Shown here: one piece after another, positions 8,096 through 16,025 of the stretch
Numbering within the stretch: the stretch's first letter is position 1
Layout of the letters: each line of letters opens with the position of its first letter
From: Desulfobacter sp.
GTDB taxonomy: Bacteria > Desulfobacterota > Desulfobacteria > Desulfobacterales > Desulfobacteraceae
Direction: 5' to 3'
DNA: 64,000 bases
Assembly: GCA_028768525.1 (NCBI GenBank)
Contig: CP054837.1
Coordinates: 2,575,001-2,639,000 of the forward strand
Notes under the pieces: generated by a model
The model's input: the letters and a program-made list of their open reading frames with translations, nothing else
Databases searched by the model: none
Told to the model about the DNA's origin: nothing
Program-made: the position numbers and the translations under genes

Positions 8096-10027
8096 GTGGG
8101 TATATTTGACGATCCGGTCCTCAGTGCCGCAGCACCCGCATCCGTTGCACAGGAGGCTGTCAAGGGCAGCAGCCGCATTCTCCTGTTCGGGGAAACCGGT
8201 AAAGGGAAATCCACCCTGGCAGAAGCGCTGGGCCGGATAATTGACACATCCGGATCCCCGGTCTTCTGCCTGGGAACCGACCCCGGCTCACCCGCATTCG
8301 GGGTGCCGGGGGCCGTCAACCTGGCCAGGTGGCAGGGCTGCGGCTGGCAGCCCGTATCCATGTTTCCCCTTTGCAGCCTAAATGCGGGACGATTCCGCCT
8401 CCCACTGGTCTCGGCGGCAAGGCGCCTTGCAGCCCTGGCGGACAATGCCACCCTTCTGGTGGACACCCCGGGGATCACCAGGGGGGTGGCCGGGGCGGAA
8501 CTCCTCACCGGCCTGGTCACGGAGTTGTCCATAGAGGCCATCCTCCTGCTCTGCGGCGAAAAAAGGAAAATCCCGTATTCCCATGAACTGGCTGCCACAC
8601 CTGCCAGAATCTTTCGGGTGGCCCCCTCGCCCCTGGCCCGGCGGCCGGGGAACCGCCGGAGACGGCAACTTAGGACCCGGCTCTGGGATACCAGCCTGCA
8701 CGGGGCCCGCCCCTTGGAACTGAAAACCGAATCCCTGTCTTTCACCGGGACGCCTCCGCCCGTTGACGCCCCCTGGGCCTGGAAAGGGCGGCAGGTTGCC
8801 CTCATGAATGGGAAAACCTTTCTGGCCATGGGGGAAGTGCTGGGCCTGGATAAGGGATGGCTCCGGCTACTGGCACCGCCGGGCCTGCCCCCCTGTGACG
8901 GCCTGTTAATCAGGGATGCCCTGCGCGGCAAATCCGGCGAACTTGAAACGGCCGTTCCCCTCCAGGCAGCCGCCGGCCCCCAGGGTTCCCCTTCCCGGGC
9001 CAAGGCCAAGGCCCCAGAAAACGATCCATCACCCGGAATCACCATACGGATGGGCGGCCTTTCCGCCCACCTCATGAACGGGGTTTTCGGCGATCCCCTG
9101 ATCCACCTGCGCATCATGAACCTGAAACAGAGCATGCTCTTCGACCTGGGCGGCGGTGAACGGCTGCCCGCAAAACTGGCCCATCAATTGACCGATGTAT
9201 TTATCACCCATGCCCACATGGACCATATCAGCGGATTTTTCCCTCTGCTGCGTGCAAGAATCGGCAATCTCCCCCAATTAAATATCTTCGGCCCGCCCGG
9301 CATGGTCTCCCATATCCAGGGCATGGTCAACGGCGTGCTCTGGGACCGGGCCGAACGGATCAATACCCGGTTCCGGGTGTACGAAATTCACGGGGATGAG
9401 ATGCACGCTTCAGATATCCATGCAGGCAGCAGTACCCCCACCCCGGCCGGCGGGCAAAGGCTCAGAAACCAGATCATCCTGCAGTCCGCCGCATTCAATG
9501 TCCGGGCGATCCAGCTGGATCACGGCACCCCGGTCATGGCCTACAAAATAGAACTGCAGCCGGTTCTGAATATAAAAAGACAGGCCCTGACCCGCAAAGG
9601 CCTCCCCCCTGGTCCCTGGCTGGGGCAGCTCAAACAGGCAGTGGCCAAGGGGATGCCGCAGACCCCGGTTCATCTCCCCCTCGGCAGTCCTGTATCCGCC
9701 GGCAGCCTGGCCCGGGACCTCATCCGGGTCAGCCCGGCCCGGGCCCTGGTCTATGCAACGGATTTTGCCGACACCCCCGGTAACCGGAACCGCCTGGTCC
9801 GGTTCGCCAGAAAGGCCCACACCCTGTGCTGCGAAGCCTCATTTACCCAATCACACCGGGACAAGGCGGGCAGTTCCGGCCACCTCACCGCAGCGGCCTG
9901 CGGAGAAATTGCCCGGGCAGCCAATGTCGGCAGGCTCCTGCCCTTTCATTTTTCCAAACGATACGAATCCGCCCCCGGCCGGATCTACCAGGAGATCGGT
10001 TCCGTGTTCAAGGGTCAGATAATCTGA
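8096..10027 (+). CDS. Fusion: Clp1/Grc3-like P-loop kinase domain + RNase Z-like metallo-beta-lactamase
   Basis: The N-terminal half has a Walker A (GETGKGKST, about residues 32-40). A DPGSPAFGVPG stretch resembles the Clp1/Nol9 polynucleotide kinase nucleotide-site region. It is followed by a VDTPG Walker B and an Arg-rich stretch (RRPGNRRRRQLR) suited to a lid. The C-terminal half, from about residue 325, is a metallo-beta-lactamase of RNase Z type. Its motifs are THAHMDH (371-377), LDHGTPVMAY, VYATDFADTP, an EASF/GHLTAA segment and HFSKRY. A 5'-OH RNA kinase and a 3'-processing endonuclease may therefore be joined in one chain. Start: GTG with AAAGG just upstream; a TTG eight codons earlier is possible. 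The domain calls are made by eye, and the MBL half is surer than the kinase half. Confidence 0.8.
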   Translation: MGIFDDPVLSAAAPASVAQEAVKGSSRILLFGETGKGKSTLAEALGRIIDTSGSPVFCLGTDPGSPAFGVPGAVNLARWQGCGWQPVSMFPLCSLNAGRFRLPLVSAARRLAALADNATLLVDTPGITRGVAGAELLTGLVTELSIEAILLLCGEKRKIPYSHELAATPARIFRVAPSPLARRPGNRRRRQLRTRLWDTSLHGARPLELKTESLSFTGTPPPVDAPWAWKGRQVALMNGKTFLAMGEVLGLDKGWLRLLAPPGLPPCDGLLIRDALRGKSGELETAVPLQAAAGPQGSPSRAKAKAPENDPSPGITIRMGGLSAHLMNGVFGDPLIHLRIMNLKQSMLFDLGGGERLPAKLAHQLTDVFITHAHMDHISGFFPLLRARIGNLPQLNIFGPPGMVSHIQGMVNGVLWDRAERINTRFRVYEIHGDEMHASDIHAGSSTPTPAGGQRLRNQIILQSAAFNVRAIQLDHGTPVMAYKIELQPVLNIKRQALTRKGLPPGPWLGQLKQAVAKGMPQTPVHLPLGSPVSAGSLARDLIRVSPARALVYATDFADTPGNRNRLVRFARKAHTLCCEASFTQSHRDKAGSSGHLTAAACGEIARAANVGRLLPFHFSKRYESAPGRIYQEIGSVFKGQII

Positions 10028-10044
10028 CGCGCTGATCCCATCAT

Positions 10045-10569
10045 CTAAAATTCAATTCCTTTCTGGCCCATGACCCCTGCATCTTTATAGGGATGCTTGA
10101 CCTCCCGCATTTCCGTGACCAGATCTGCGGCGTCGATGATGGGGCGAGGGGCGTCCCGCCCGGTGATGGCCACGTGGAGGTCATCTGGTTTATGGGAGAA
10201 CACGCTCAATACATTGTCCATATCAATCATTCCGTAGTTGAGCAGATAGGTAAACTCATCCAGTATAACCAGATGGTAGTCCCCCCCGGCCATGGCCCCC
10301 TGGGCGTATTCCCAGGCCTCCCTGGCCTTTGCCCTGTCTTTCTCAAGGTCATCGGACTTAAAGGTAAAGCCCCGCCCCATGACGTGCAGGTCGATTTCAT
10401 CTGCAAAGCGTTTGCAGGCCTCAAGCTCCCCGTAACGCCCTTCTGCCTTTATGAACTGGACAATGCAAACCTTCAGCCCGTGGCCGGCACTGCGCATGGC
10501 CATGCCCAGGGCGGAGGTGGTTTTTCCCTTGCCGTTTCCCGTATATACCATCAATAGACCTTTTTTCAT
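10045..10569 (-). CDS. cobO: Cob(I)yrinic acid a,c-diamide adenosyltransferase
   Basis: The 174-residue cytoplasmic enzyme transfers the adenosyl group of ATP to Co(I) corrinoids in adenosylcobalamin synthesis or salvage. It has the CobO/BtuR P-loop TGNGKGKTT (residues 10-18), the VQFIKAEGRYGE segment, the LDEFTYLLNYG box and the TGRDAP motif near the C-terminus. The start MKKGLL was chosen because an upstream in-frame ATG lies in the terminator's U-tract. The gene sits alone behind a cobalamin riboswitch and an intrinsic terminator. It should therefore be shut off when adenosylcobalamin is plentiful. Confidence 0.93.
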   Translation of the reverse strand: MKKGLLMVYTGNGKGKTTSALGMAMRSAGHGLKVCIVQFIKAEGRYGELEACKRFADEIDLHVMGRGFTFKSDDLEKDRAKAREAWEYAQGAMAGGDYHLVILDEFTYLLNYGMIDMDNVLSVFSHKPDDLHVAITGRDAPRPIIDAADLVTEMREVKHPYKDAGVMGQKGIEF

Positions 10570-10597
10570 TCCATTCTTCCCGTCTCTGCTCCATATA

Positions 10598-10635
10598 AAC
10601 AAAAACCCCGGACCGATGCGTTCATCGATCCGGGG
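10598..10635 (-). terminator. Intrinsic terminator between riboswitch and cobO
   Basis: On the minus strand CCCCGGATCGATG and CATCGGTCCGGGG form a long stem (one mismatch) around a short loop, followed by TTTTTGTTT. It lies after the aptamer and before the cobO start, where a transcription-attenuating expression platform is expected. Confidence 0.85.
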
Positions 10636-10702
10636 TATCCCTTTTCTTCATCCCGAACTACCCGGCAGCCCCAGGCGCCTCGCAGGGGAATCCGTCCGTT
10701 CC

Positions 10703-10862
10703 AGGCAGGTCTTCTGACTTGTGGATCTTCCAAAAAGGCTTTGCCTTCCCACAGGGGTCTTCCCCCTGCAGTGGCCGATTAAAGCCTTCGTCCCCACTTA
10801 CAGCGGCGGGCCCGTCCCTGAATTGCACAGGGTTCCCTTTATGCCTTCCGGCACCTGGACGC
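10703..10862 (-). promoter_or_regulatory. Cobalamin riboswitch upstream of cobO
   Basis: Read on the minus strand, the element has the class's conserved blocks in order. These are AAAGGGAA and the CCTGTGCAATTCAGG hairpin, GCCGCTGTAAGTG, GACGAAGGC, a GCCACTG B12-box-like stretch, GGGAAGGC, and the closing AGTCAGAAGACCTGCC. It ends about 70 bases before the terminator. A TTGACA on the minus strand at 10893-10898 may be the -35 of the promoter. Ligand binding is expected to favour termination; this is family knowledge. Confidence 0.93.
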
Positions 10863-10940
10863 TTATCCGCAGCTTATTAAACCCGGAGGGAATGTCAAGA
10901 TATTATTGTACAGACAAAAACGGATTCATTATTGACACCC

Positions 10941-10969
10941 TTGTCCGGAGTATGTGACACTCTGGACAA
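10941..10969. promoter_or_regulatory. Imperfect palindrome upstream of the lipoprotein operon
   Basis: TTGTCCGGAG and CTCTGGACAA form 10-base arms with one mismatch around a 9-base centre, about 120 bases before the first lipoprotein gene. It may be an operator or an RNA hairpin. No matching regulator gene is adjacent. Confidence 0.35.
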
Positions 10970-11087
10970 TTATTTTCACCTAGGTATTTGACCCGGCGAA
11001 TTTTCATATTCTTTCTATTCCAATCCAGCTTAGCCGCCGGCCCATTAAAAACCTCATCCGCCCCAGTCAGACCAAGGGAGTGATGCC

Positions 11088-11474
11088 ATGTTATCCGTGA
11101 CCAGGAAAATCTCCCCGGCGCTTAGCCTGATACTTTTTTCATGCCTGTGGCTGGCCGGCTGCCTGAGCTGGACCACTGAAAATGGAGACAGCAGCCAGAC
11201 CCGGCATTGTATCGGCTATACCCGGATAAGCCTGCCCAGAACAATCGCCCCCGGCGGACAGACCTTTGAAGTCAAAGAGATTGAAAACTGGGGGATATCC
11301 GGAGGTCCGAACGGACTGGCCCTCGGCTATTCAGCGCATAAGCAGGTGAAACTCCCGCCGGATAATGCATTTTATATCCAGGTGGCAACCCAGGAACAAT
11401 TTGACCGATTATATGAATTCATCACCAGACAAAAGGAGGCAAACCTATGGGTGATCAAAAGCGTTTCAGACTGA
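11088..11474 (+). CDS. Small lipoprotein of unknown function
   Basis: The 128-residue protein starts with a lipoprotein signal ending in LAGC, so the mature protein would be acylated at about Cys25. The mature part is mostly beta-like with a Gly-rich middle (WGISGGPNGLALGYS) and a helical C-terminal stretch (QEQFDRLYEFI). I recognise no family. An ATG after GGGAG gives the start. Its last 28 bases overlap the second lipoprotein gene, so the two are probably translated together. Confidence 0.7.
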   Translation: MLSVTRKISPALSLILFSCLWLAGCLSWTTENGDSSQTRHCIGYTRISLPRTIAPGGQTFEVKEIENWGISGGPNGLALGYSAHKQVKLPPDNAFYIQVATQEQFDRLYEFITRQKEANLWVIKSVSD

Positions 11475-12517
11475 AACCGGCCCTGTTTTTTTCGGCGGCG
11501 GTGGCGGCCCTGTGCCTGGCAACGGGCTGCGCAGCCCCCAAGCACCATGATGCCATCTTTTTTGTGACCAATACCCAGGTGGGGGTGAAGATCGGTGCGG
11601 ACGCCTACCAGCGCCCGACCGTTGAAGTGGGATACAACCGCCAGGAGGGTGCCGTGGTCCCCCTGTATATTGCCAATGCCGAAAAATATGTCAGCAATAA
11701 GGATCCCTTTATTGCAGGCATTCTTGAGCGGGCAGACAAAAGCCTCGGACAGGCCAGTGATGCCGGCGATAAAAATGCGGCAAGCCTGGTTAAAAGCGCC
11801 CTCAATTTCTACAGGGATGGGGACGCGCCCTCTCCCGTTCTCCTCAGCATGGACAAGGAGTTAGCCCTTCTGGTTAAAGAGAGTGACCCGGGCAAAAAAG
11901 CGGAAAAAAGGGCATTGATAAAGGATTTCATCCGGGTGGAGTCCCAAAAGACCGCGTTAATTGCCCGGTTCACCAAGGATGCCAAGTATGTTGCCAGGGA
12001 AAAAGGCATTGAAAAAACAGATGCATATTCCGTATTCGGGACATTCAGCGGCCAGACAGGGGCCAGTTCCGACGCCACCATCAATACGGGCACGGCAACC
12101 GCCGCCGGCCAGGACAGCCCCAATGCAAAGGCCTCTTTCAAAGGCGGGGTGATGCAGTCCTTTGCCACAGGGGTGGCCGCCCAGATCTGGGCCGCCCAGG
12201 GAGCAGGCATCACCGGCGGCACGCCCAAAGAGTTCAGGCTCATCTCCGAATTCGACCATAGTCTGGACCAGGGCATTAAAAATGCCCCCCGGAAAGGGGA
12301 ACTCGCAGATAGCATCATGGCCATCATCTTTCCTGGCAATGAAAAGGATACGGCTAAAGAAACGGAATACAGAAAAATCCTCGATCCGGATGAAACCAAT
12401 ACGGATCTATACGATAAAATTTTTGCCGGCAGCGCAAACCTGCGCAGCTACCTGCTTGGCTCATCATTTACAGCCCAGGATCTGGCCGGCCATCTGGACA
12501 TCTTAAGCAAAGAATAA
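11447..12517 (+). CDS. Lipoprotein of unknown function
   Basis: The 356-residue protein has a signal peptide ending LATGC, so it is a predicted lipoprotein. After an N-terminal beta-like region (TQVGVKIGADAYQRPTVEVGYNRQ), the middle (about 80-180) is charged and helical. Around 190-270 it is Ala/Gly/Thr-rich. The AAGQDSPNAKASFK and GVAAQIWAAQGAGITGG segments resemble a surface or pore-lining segment. No known domain was recognised. It has a very good ribosome-binding site (AAGGAGG) inside the end of the preceding gene and is followed 13 bases later by a 71-residue gene. Confidence 0.75.
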   Translation: MGDQKRFRLKPALFFSAAVAALCLATGCAAPKHHDAIFFVTNTQVGVKIGADAYQRPTVEVGYNRQEGAVVPLYIANAEKYVSNKDPFIAGILERADKSLGQASDAGDKNAASLVKSALNFYRDGDAPSPVLLSMDKELALLVKESDPGKKAEKRALIKDFIRVESQKTALIARFTKDAKYVAREKGIEKTDAYSVFGTFSGQTGASSDATINTGTATAAGQDSPNAKASFKGGVMQSFATGVAAQIWAAQGAGITGGTPKEFRLISEFDHSLDQGIKNAPRKGELADSIMAIIFPGNEKDTAKETEYRKILDPDETNTDLYDKIFAGSANLRSYLLGSSFTAQDLAGHLDILSKE

Positions 12518-12530
12518 TAGGGAGGTTATC

Positions 12531-12746
12531 ATGTCTGATATTCAGCATGTGCAGGCGCGAAAGACACGGATTGCGCTATTTGACAATTTAGACGCTGCCG
12601 GGGAATACGCAGGAGAAAAAATCGCCCAGGGCTATTCCCGGATTTCGGTAATTCATACCCGGGAGTACCTGCTGGAGTCCAACAAAAGACTGCTTGATAT
12701 CGATTTTGATGCCGGCCTGGAATACATCGTCATGGCAGTCAAATAG
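12531..12746 (+). CDS. Small conserved-looking protein of 71 residues
   Basis: This soluble protein has no signal peptide (MSDIQHVQARKTRIALFDN...). The pattern strand-helix-strand-helix-strand (TRIALFDN, AGEYAGEKIAQGY, RISVIHTREYLLES, GLEYIVMAV) suggests a small alpha/beta fold. It has an AGGGAGG ribosome-binding site and lies between the second lipoprotein and the muramidase in a co-directional set. No family was recognised. Confidence 0.65.
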   Translation: MSDIQHVQARKTRIALFDNLDAAGEYAGEKIAQGYSRISVIHTREYLLESNKRLLDIDFDAGLEYIVMAVK

Positions 12747-12782
12747 AGTTGCCACCCCAATTTTCGAACAGGAGAATTATCC

Positions 12783-13628
12783 ATGGATTTCAAAAGCAAA
12801 AAAGCGGATCAGCCCATCACGGAAGATGCATTTGCCCATGCCGCAGAGGACCTGGCCTGCGACATTGCCGCCATCAAGGCTGTAGCAGAAGTGGAATCCA
12901 GGGGAGACGGTTTTCTGGATGACGGCCGCCCCAAAATATTGTTCGAACGGCATAAATTCCGGAACATCACACGGGGCAGGTACAACGGCAGCCACCCGGA
13001 AATCAGCGGTCCTCCGGGCAACTACAGCGGGGGGGCAAAAGAGTACGAGCGGCTTGAGCAGGCCATGGCGCTTGACCGTGAAGCAGCCCTGCTCTCCGCT
13101 TCTTGGGGGAAATTCCAGATCATGGGATTCAACCACCAGGTCTGCGGATTCAATGATATCGAGGCCTTTGTCGCGGCCATGGTCGAATCCGAAAACAGCC
13201 ACCTTGAAGCATTTGTGGGATTTGTGGAAGCCAATCATCTGGACCGGCACCTGCGTGCCCTGGACTGGGCCAGATTCGCCAGGGGATACAATGGTCCCGC
13301 CTACCGAAAAAACAACTATCATGTCAAAATAGCCCAGGCATATGAAAAATACGCCAGCCAGGCCCCGGCCGATCCCGGCAGTCCGGTCCCGGAAACGCCC
13401 TCTGAATTCAGGATATCATCCGTGGGGGACCTGCAGACGGCATTGGACGATCTGGGCATCTCCCCGGGTATTATCGACAACAAGATGGGCCCGGACACCC
13501 GGTCAGCCATTGAAGCCTTCCAGCGGTTTGCCCGCCTGCCCGTAACGGGTGCCTTTGACGCCCCGGTCAGGGCAGCGGTCCAGGCCGCGTACCATATGCG
13601 CAGAAAACTGCTGTCTCCAAACGGATAA
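12783..13628 (+). CDS. N-acetylmuramidase with peptidoglycan-binding domain
   Basis: The 281-residue protein begins with a phage-type N-acetylmuramidase domain (PF11860-like, residues 10-195). Its signatures are EVESRG with the likely catalytic Glu near 38, RPKILFERHKF, SASWGKFQIMG and FARGYNGPAY. A peptidoglycan-binding type-1 domain follows (about 208-275: DLQTALDDLG, GPDTRSAIEAFQR). It cleaves the glycan backbone of murein. No signal peptide is seen, so it would need another export route or act from within. Relatives are phage endolysins, but no phage genes surround it. The neighbours are two lipoproteins and a small protein in the same direction. Confidence 0.88.
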   Translation: MDFKSKKADQPITEDAFAHAAEDLACDIAAIKAVAEVESRGDGFLDDGRPKILFERHKFRNITRGRYNGSHPEISGPPGNYSGGAKEYERLEQAMALDREAALLSASWGKFQIMGFNHQVCGFNDIEAFVAAMVESENSHLEAFVGFVEANHLDRHLRALDWARFARGYNGPAYRKNNYHVKIAQAYEKYASQAPADPGSPVPETPSEFRISSVGDLQTALDDLGISPGIIDNKMGPDTRSAIEAFQRFARLPVTGAFDAPVRAAVQAAYHMRRKLLSPNG

Positions 13629-13862
13629 GATTGCAATGCCGCAGCGGCACTGATGGTGCCCGGGGGACAAAGATGTCCGCCCCCGATAAATTATGCCCGG
13701 AACCGCCAAAGGGTCGGATTGCCATTCCAAAAAACACTCAAATTATGAAAAATTGTACCTTGGTACGATGTTTTTTTGAAAAATAAGGGCTATTCATATA
13801 ACCATATAAATAGAAGGTAACCAAACCGACAGACCGGACAGTGTGAGATAAAGGAGAAAAAC
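13629..13862. other. Intergenic region with hairpins upstream of the adhesin gene
   Basis: The first half is GC-rich and can fold (GGGGGAC against GTCCGCCCC with one bulge, around 13661-13687). The second half is AT-rich with a short GTACC-TT-GGTAC palindrome at 13755-13766, then the adhesin's AAAGGAG site. I could not match it to a known riboswitch. It probably holds the adhesin promoter. Confidence 0.4.
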
Positions 13863-15998
13863 ATGGCCACAGCAGGAATCATCCAATCCGTTAAAGGAAG
13901 CGGAACCATCATTGCAATCGGCCCCGGCGGACAGCGGACGCTCAAGGAAGGGGACGAAGTATATGTCAATGAAACCCTTTTGACCGAAGGCGATGTCAGC
14001 TGCACCCTTGTTGATGCCCAGGGCCATGAACTTGCCGCCCTTGGCCCGGATGCCAGCCTCCTTGTGGACGAAACCGTCGCCGGCATCACCGATCCAGAAG
14101 ATGCAACGGTGAGGGAAGCCGCCGCCATGCAGGCCGCCCTTGAACAGGGTGAACCAGTGCCCGAAGACCCCACGGCGACAGGGGATGAACTCCCCGAAGA
14201 TCCCACCGAAGCCGGCTTGGACCCCTTCCAGGGAGAAAACCCCGATTATTACGGCGGCGACCAGAGCGCCGGCGATGTCGATCCCAGGGGACTGGGCATT
14301 GATGCCCCCCCGGAATCCGAAGACATCATCCTTGCCCGGAGCAGCACCGTGGAAACCGAACCCGTCGAAACCCCGGAAACCTCGGAACCGGAATCCGTGT
14401 TCATCCTCGGGTCCGATCCGATCCCGTTCCAAGTAGAGCCCTATGACGAATACCAATACGAATACGAGAGGGAGGGATATGACGGCCCCATACCGCCAAG
14501 TGAAACCGGTCTGTACAGCTATGATAATGACATGACCCCGCTGCCGCTCCCCGCTGACCAGCAGCCTTCCCATACTGAGAATCCCGCCGGAGTGGTCCAA
14601 GGGGCCATTAACGGGGGTGAAGGTGCGGATATCCTTGTGGGGGATGTCGGCGGCAACAGTATGGACGTTCATTATGTCCTGGTGATGGATATCTCCGGCT
14701 CCATGGATGAACAGCAAAAATTTACCGATCTACAAAACGCTGCCAAGGCAGCCGTTAATGATCTTTATGAGCAGGTCCTTGCCAATCCCGGCAGTGCTGT
14801 GGATATCACGCTGATAACGTTTGCAGACGGCACTGACACTGCCTCATGGACATTAAGTTCAGAACAAAGCTGGCAAACCATTATCCAGGAAATCGAAAAC
14901 CTAACGGCTTCAGATAGCGCCATGACAAATTATACAGCAGCCTTCTCTGAAATCAATGGGGTGCTGGAAGGCAGAGAGACTCAGGTTCTGTTTATTTCTG
15001 ACGGAGAATTTGACTTCAACCACCTGGGCTTTATTGGCATGGTCCCCCAGATACAATATAACCTGGCCATCTACGGCGGCAGCCTCCGTGCGGTAGGGGT
15101 AGACGTACCTGAAGGGGACACGTCTTTCCGGCAGACCTACTTAAATTATATCGATTCAACAGGAGATGCCGTTAACAGTGATTCAGGGGATCTGAGTGCC
15201 ACCGTCCCCGATATCATCTCCCAGGCCAGGATATATCCCGCCGGTAATGATGCGATCAATGGCGGTGACGGCGACGATATCATCTTTGGAGATGTTTTAA
15301 ATACAGATGCCCTGGCTGATGCCCAAGGGATAGATCTGCCCGACGGATCCGGCTGGGAAGTATTTGAAAGACTGGAAGCCGGCGACAACTGGGACAGGGA
15401 CGATACACTGAACTATATCCGTGACAACCATGAAGAACTTGCTGCCGAAACCACCCGGGGGGGCGAGGGGCGTGAAGGCGGCAACGATATCATTGACGGC
15501 GGTGACGGGAATGATACCATCTACGGCCAGGAAGGCATCGATATCATTGACGGCGGGGCAGGAGATGATACCATCAACGGCGGCTCTGGGAATGATATAA
15601 TTAACGGCGGGGCTGGGGATGATACAATTAACGGCGGCACCGGAAACGATACCATTGACGGCGGCGAGGGGTTCGACACCCTTCTTGTGGATGATGCATC
15701 ACTGGATTTTACAGGACTGTCCATTGACAACATGGAAAGCATTCAGTTAAGTTCTGATGGCGAAAGCCAGACCATCTCATTAACGGTGAACGAAGTCTTA
15801 GGAATGACACCGGACGCGGACACATTGATGATTTCAGGCGGCGGTGATGGAGACACCGTGACACTTGAAGGTGGGGCATGGAACCAGACCGGAAACACTT
15901 TCACCTCCGGAGATGCCACCGTGATTGCAGTTAACATGAGCGTTGACATTGGAGACGGCACGATTAAAACATTTGATGCAACCGGAAATGAAATATAA
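13863..15998 (+). CDS. RTX adhesin with LapA-like N-terminus and VWA domain
   Basis: The 711-residue acidic protein fits a type I secretion substrate. Residues 1-80 (IIQSVKGSGTIIAIGPGGQ, RTLKEGDEVYV) resemble the N-terminal retention module of LapA/BapA-type biofilm adhesins. A Pro/Glu-rich linker spans about 85-255. A von Willebrand A domain follows, with the MIDAS motif D276-I-S-G-S280. Then come Ca-binding RTX nonapeptides at about 467-480 and 540-605 (GGAGDDTINGG type), and a C-terminal beta-rich segment expected to carry the uncleaved secretion signal. There is no N-terminal signal peptide. No type I transporter, LapG protease or LapD gene lies in the window. Confidence 0.88.
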   Translation: MATAGIIQSVKGSGTIIAIGPGGQRTLKEGDEVYVNETLLTEGDVSCTLVDAQGHELAALGPDASLLVDETVAGITDPEDATVREAAAMQAALEQGEPVPEDPTATGDELPEDPTEAGLDPFQGENPDYYGGDQSAGDVDPRGLGIDAPPESEDIILARSSTVETEPVETPETSEPESVFILGSDPIPFQVEPYDEYQYEYEREGYDGPIPPSETGLYSYDNDMTPLPLPADQQPSHTENPAGVVQGAINGGEGADILVGDVGGNSMDVHYVLVMDISGSMDEQQKFTDLQNAAKAAVNDLYEQVLANPGSAVDITLITFADGTDTASWTLSSEQSWQTIIQEIENLTASDSAMTNYTAAFSEINGVLEGRETQVLFISDGEFDFNHLGFIGMVPQIQYNLAIYGGSLRAVGVDVPEGDTSFRQTYLNYIDSTGDAVNSDSGDLSATVPDIISQARIYPAGNDAINGGDGDDIIFGDVLNTDALADAQGIDLPDGSGWEVFERLEAGDNWDRDDTLNYIRDNHEELAAETTRGGEGREGGNDIIDGGDGNDTIYGQEGIDIIDGGAGDDTINGGSGNDIINGGAGDDTINGGTGNDTIDGGEGFDTLLVDDASLDFTGLSIDNMESIQLSSDGESQTISLTVNEVLGMTPDADTLMISGGGDGDTVTLEGGAWNQTGNTFTSGDATVIAVNMSVDIGDGTIKTFDATGNEI
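15480..15662 (+). repeat. 27-bp tandem repeats encoding RTX motifs
   Basis: Six near-copies of a 27-base unit run from about 15495, each encoding nine residues (for example GGAGDDTIN). A partial copy precedes them. Sequence drift between units is mostly at third positions, so the protein repeat is under selection. It can vary by slippage or recombination. Confidence 0.8.
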
Positions 15999-16025
15999 CC
16001 GTTTAATTAATCGGGGAGATATACA

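Noticed and set aside
12783..13628. A prophage, suggested by the muramidase
   Set aside because: No capsid, tail, integrase, terminase or holin gene lies nearby.
13629..13862. A c-di-GMP-I riboswitch before the adhesin
   Set aside because: The GCAAAGCC and GGGTA core blocks of the family are absent.
15480..15662. A possible CRISPR-like array
   Set aside because: The 27-base units have no spacers and encode RTX nonapeptides in frame.
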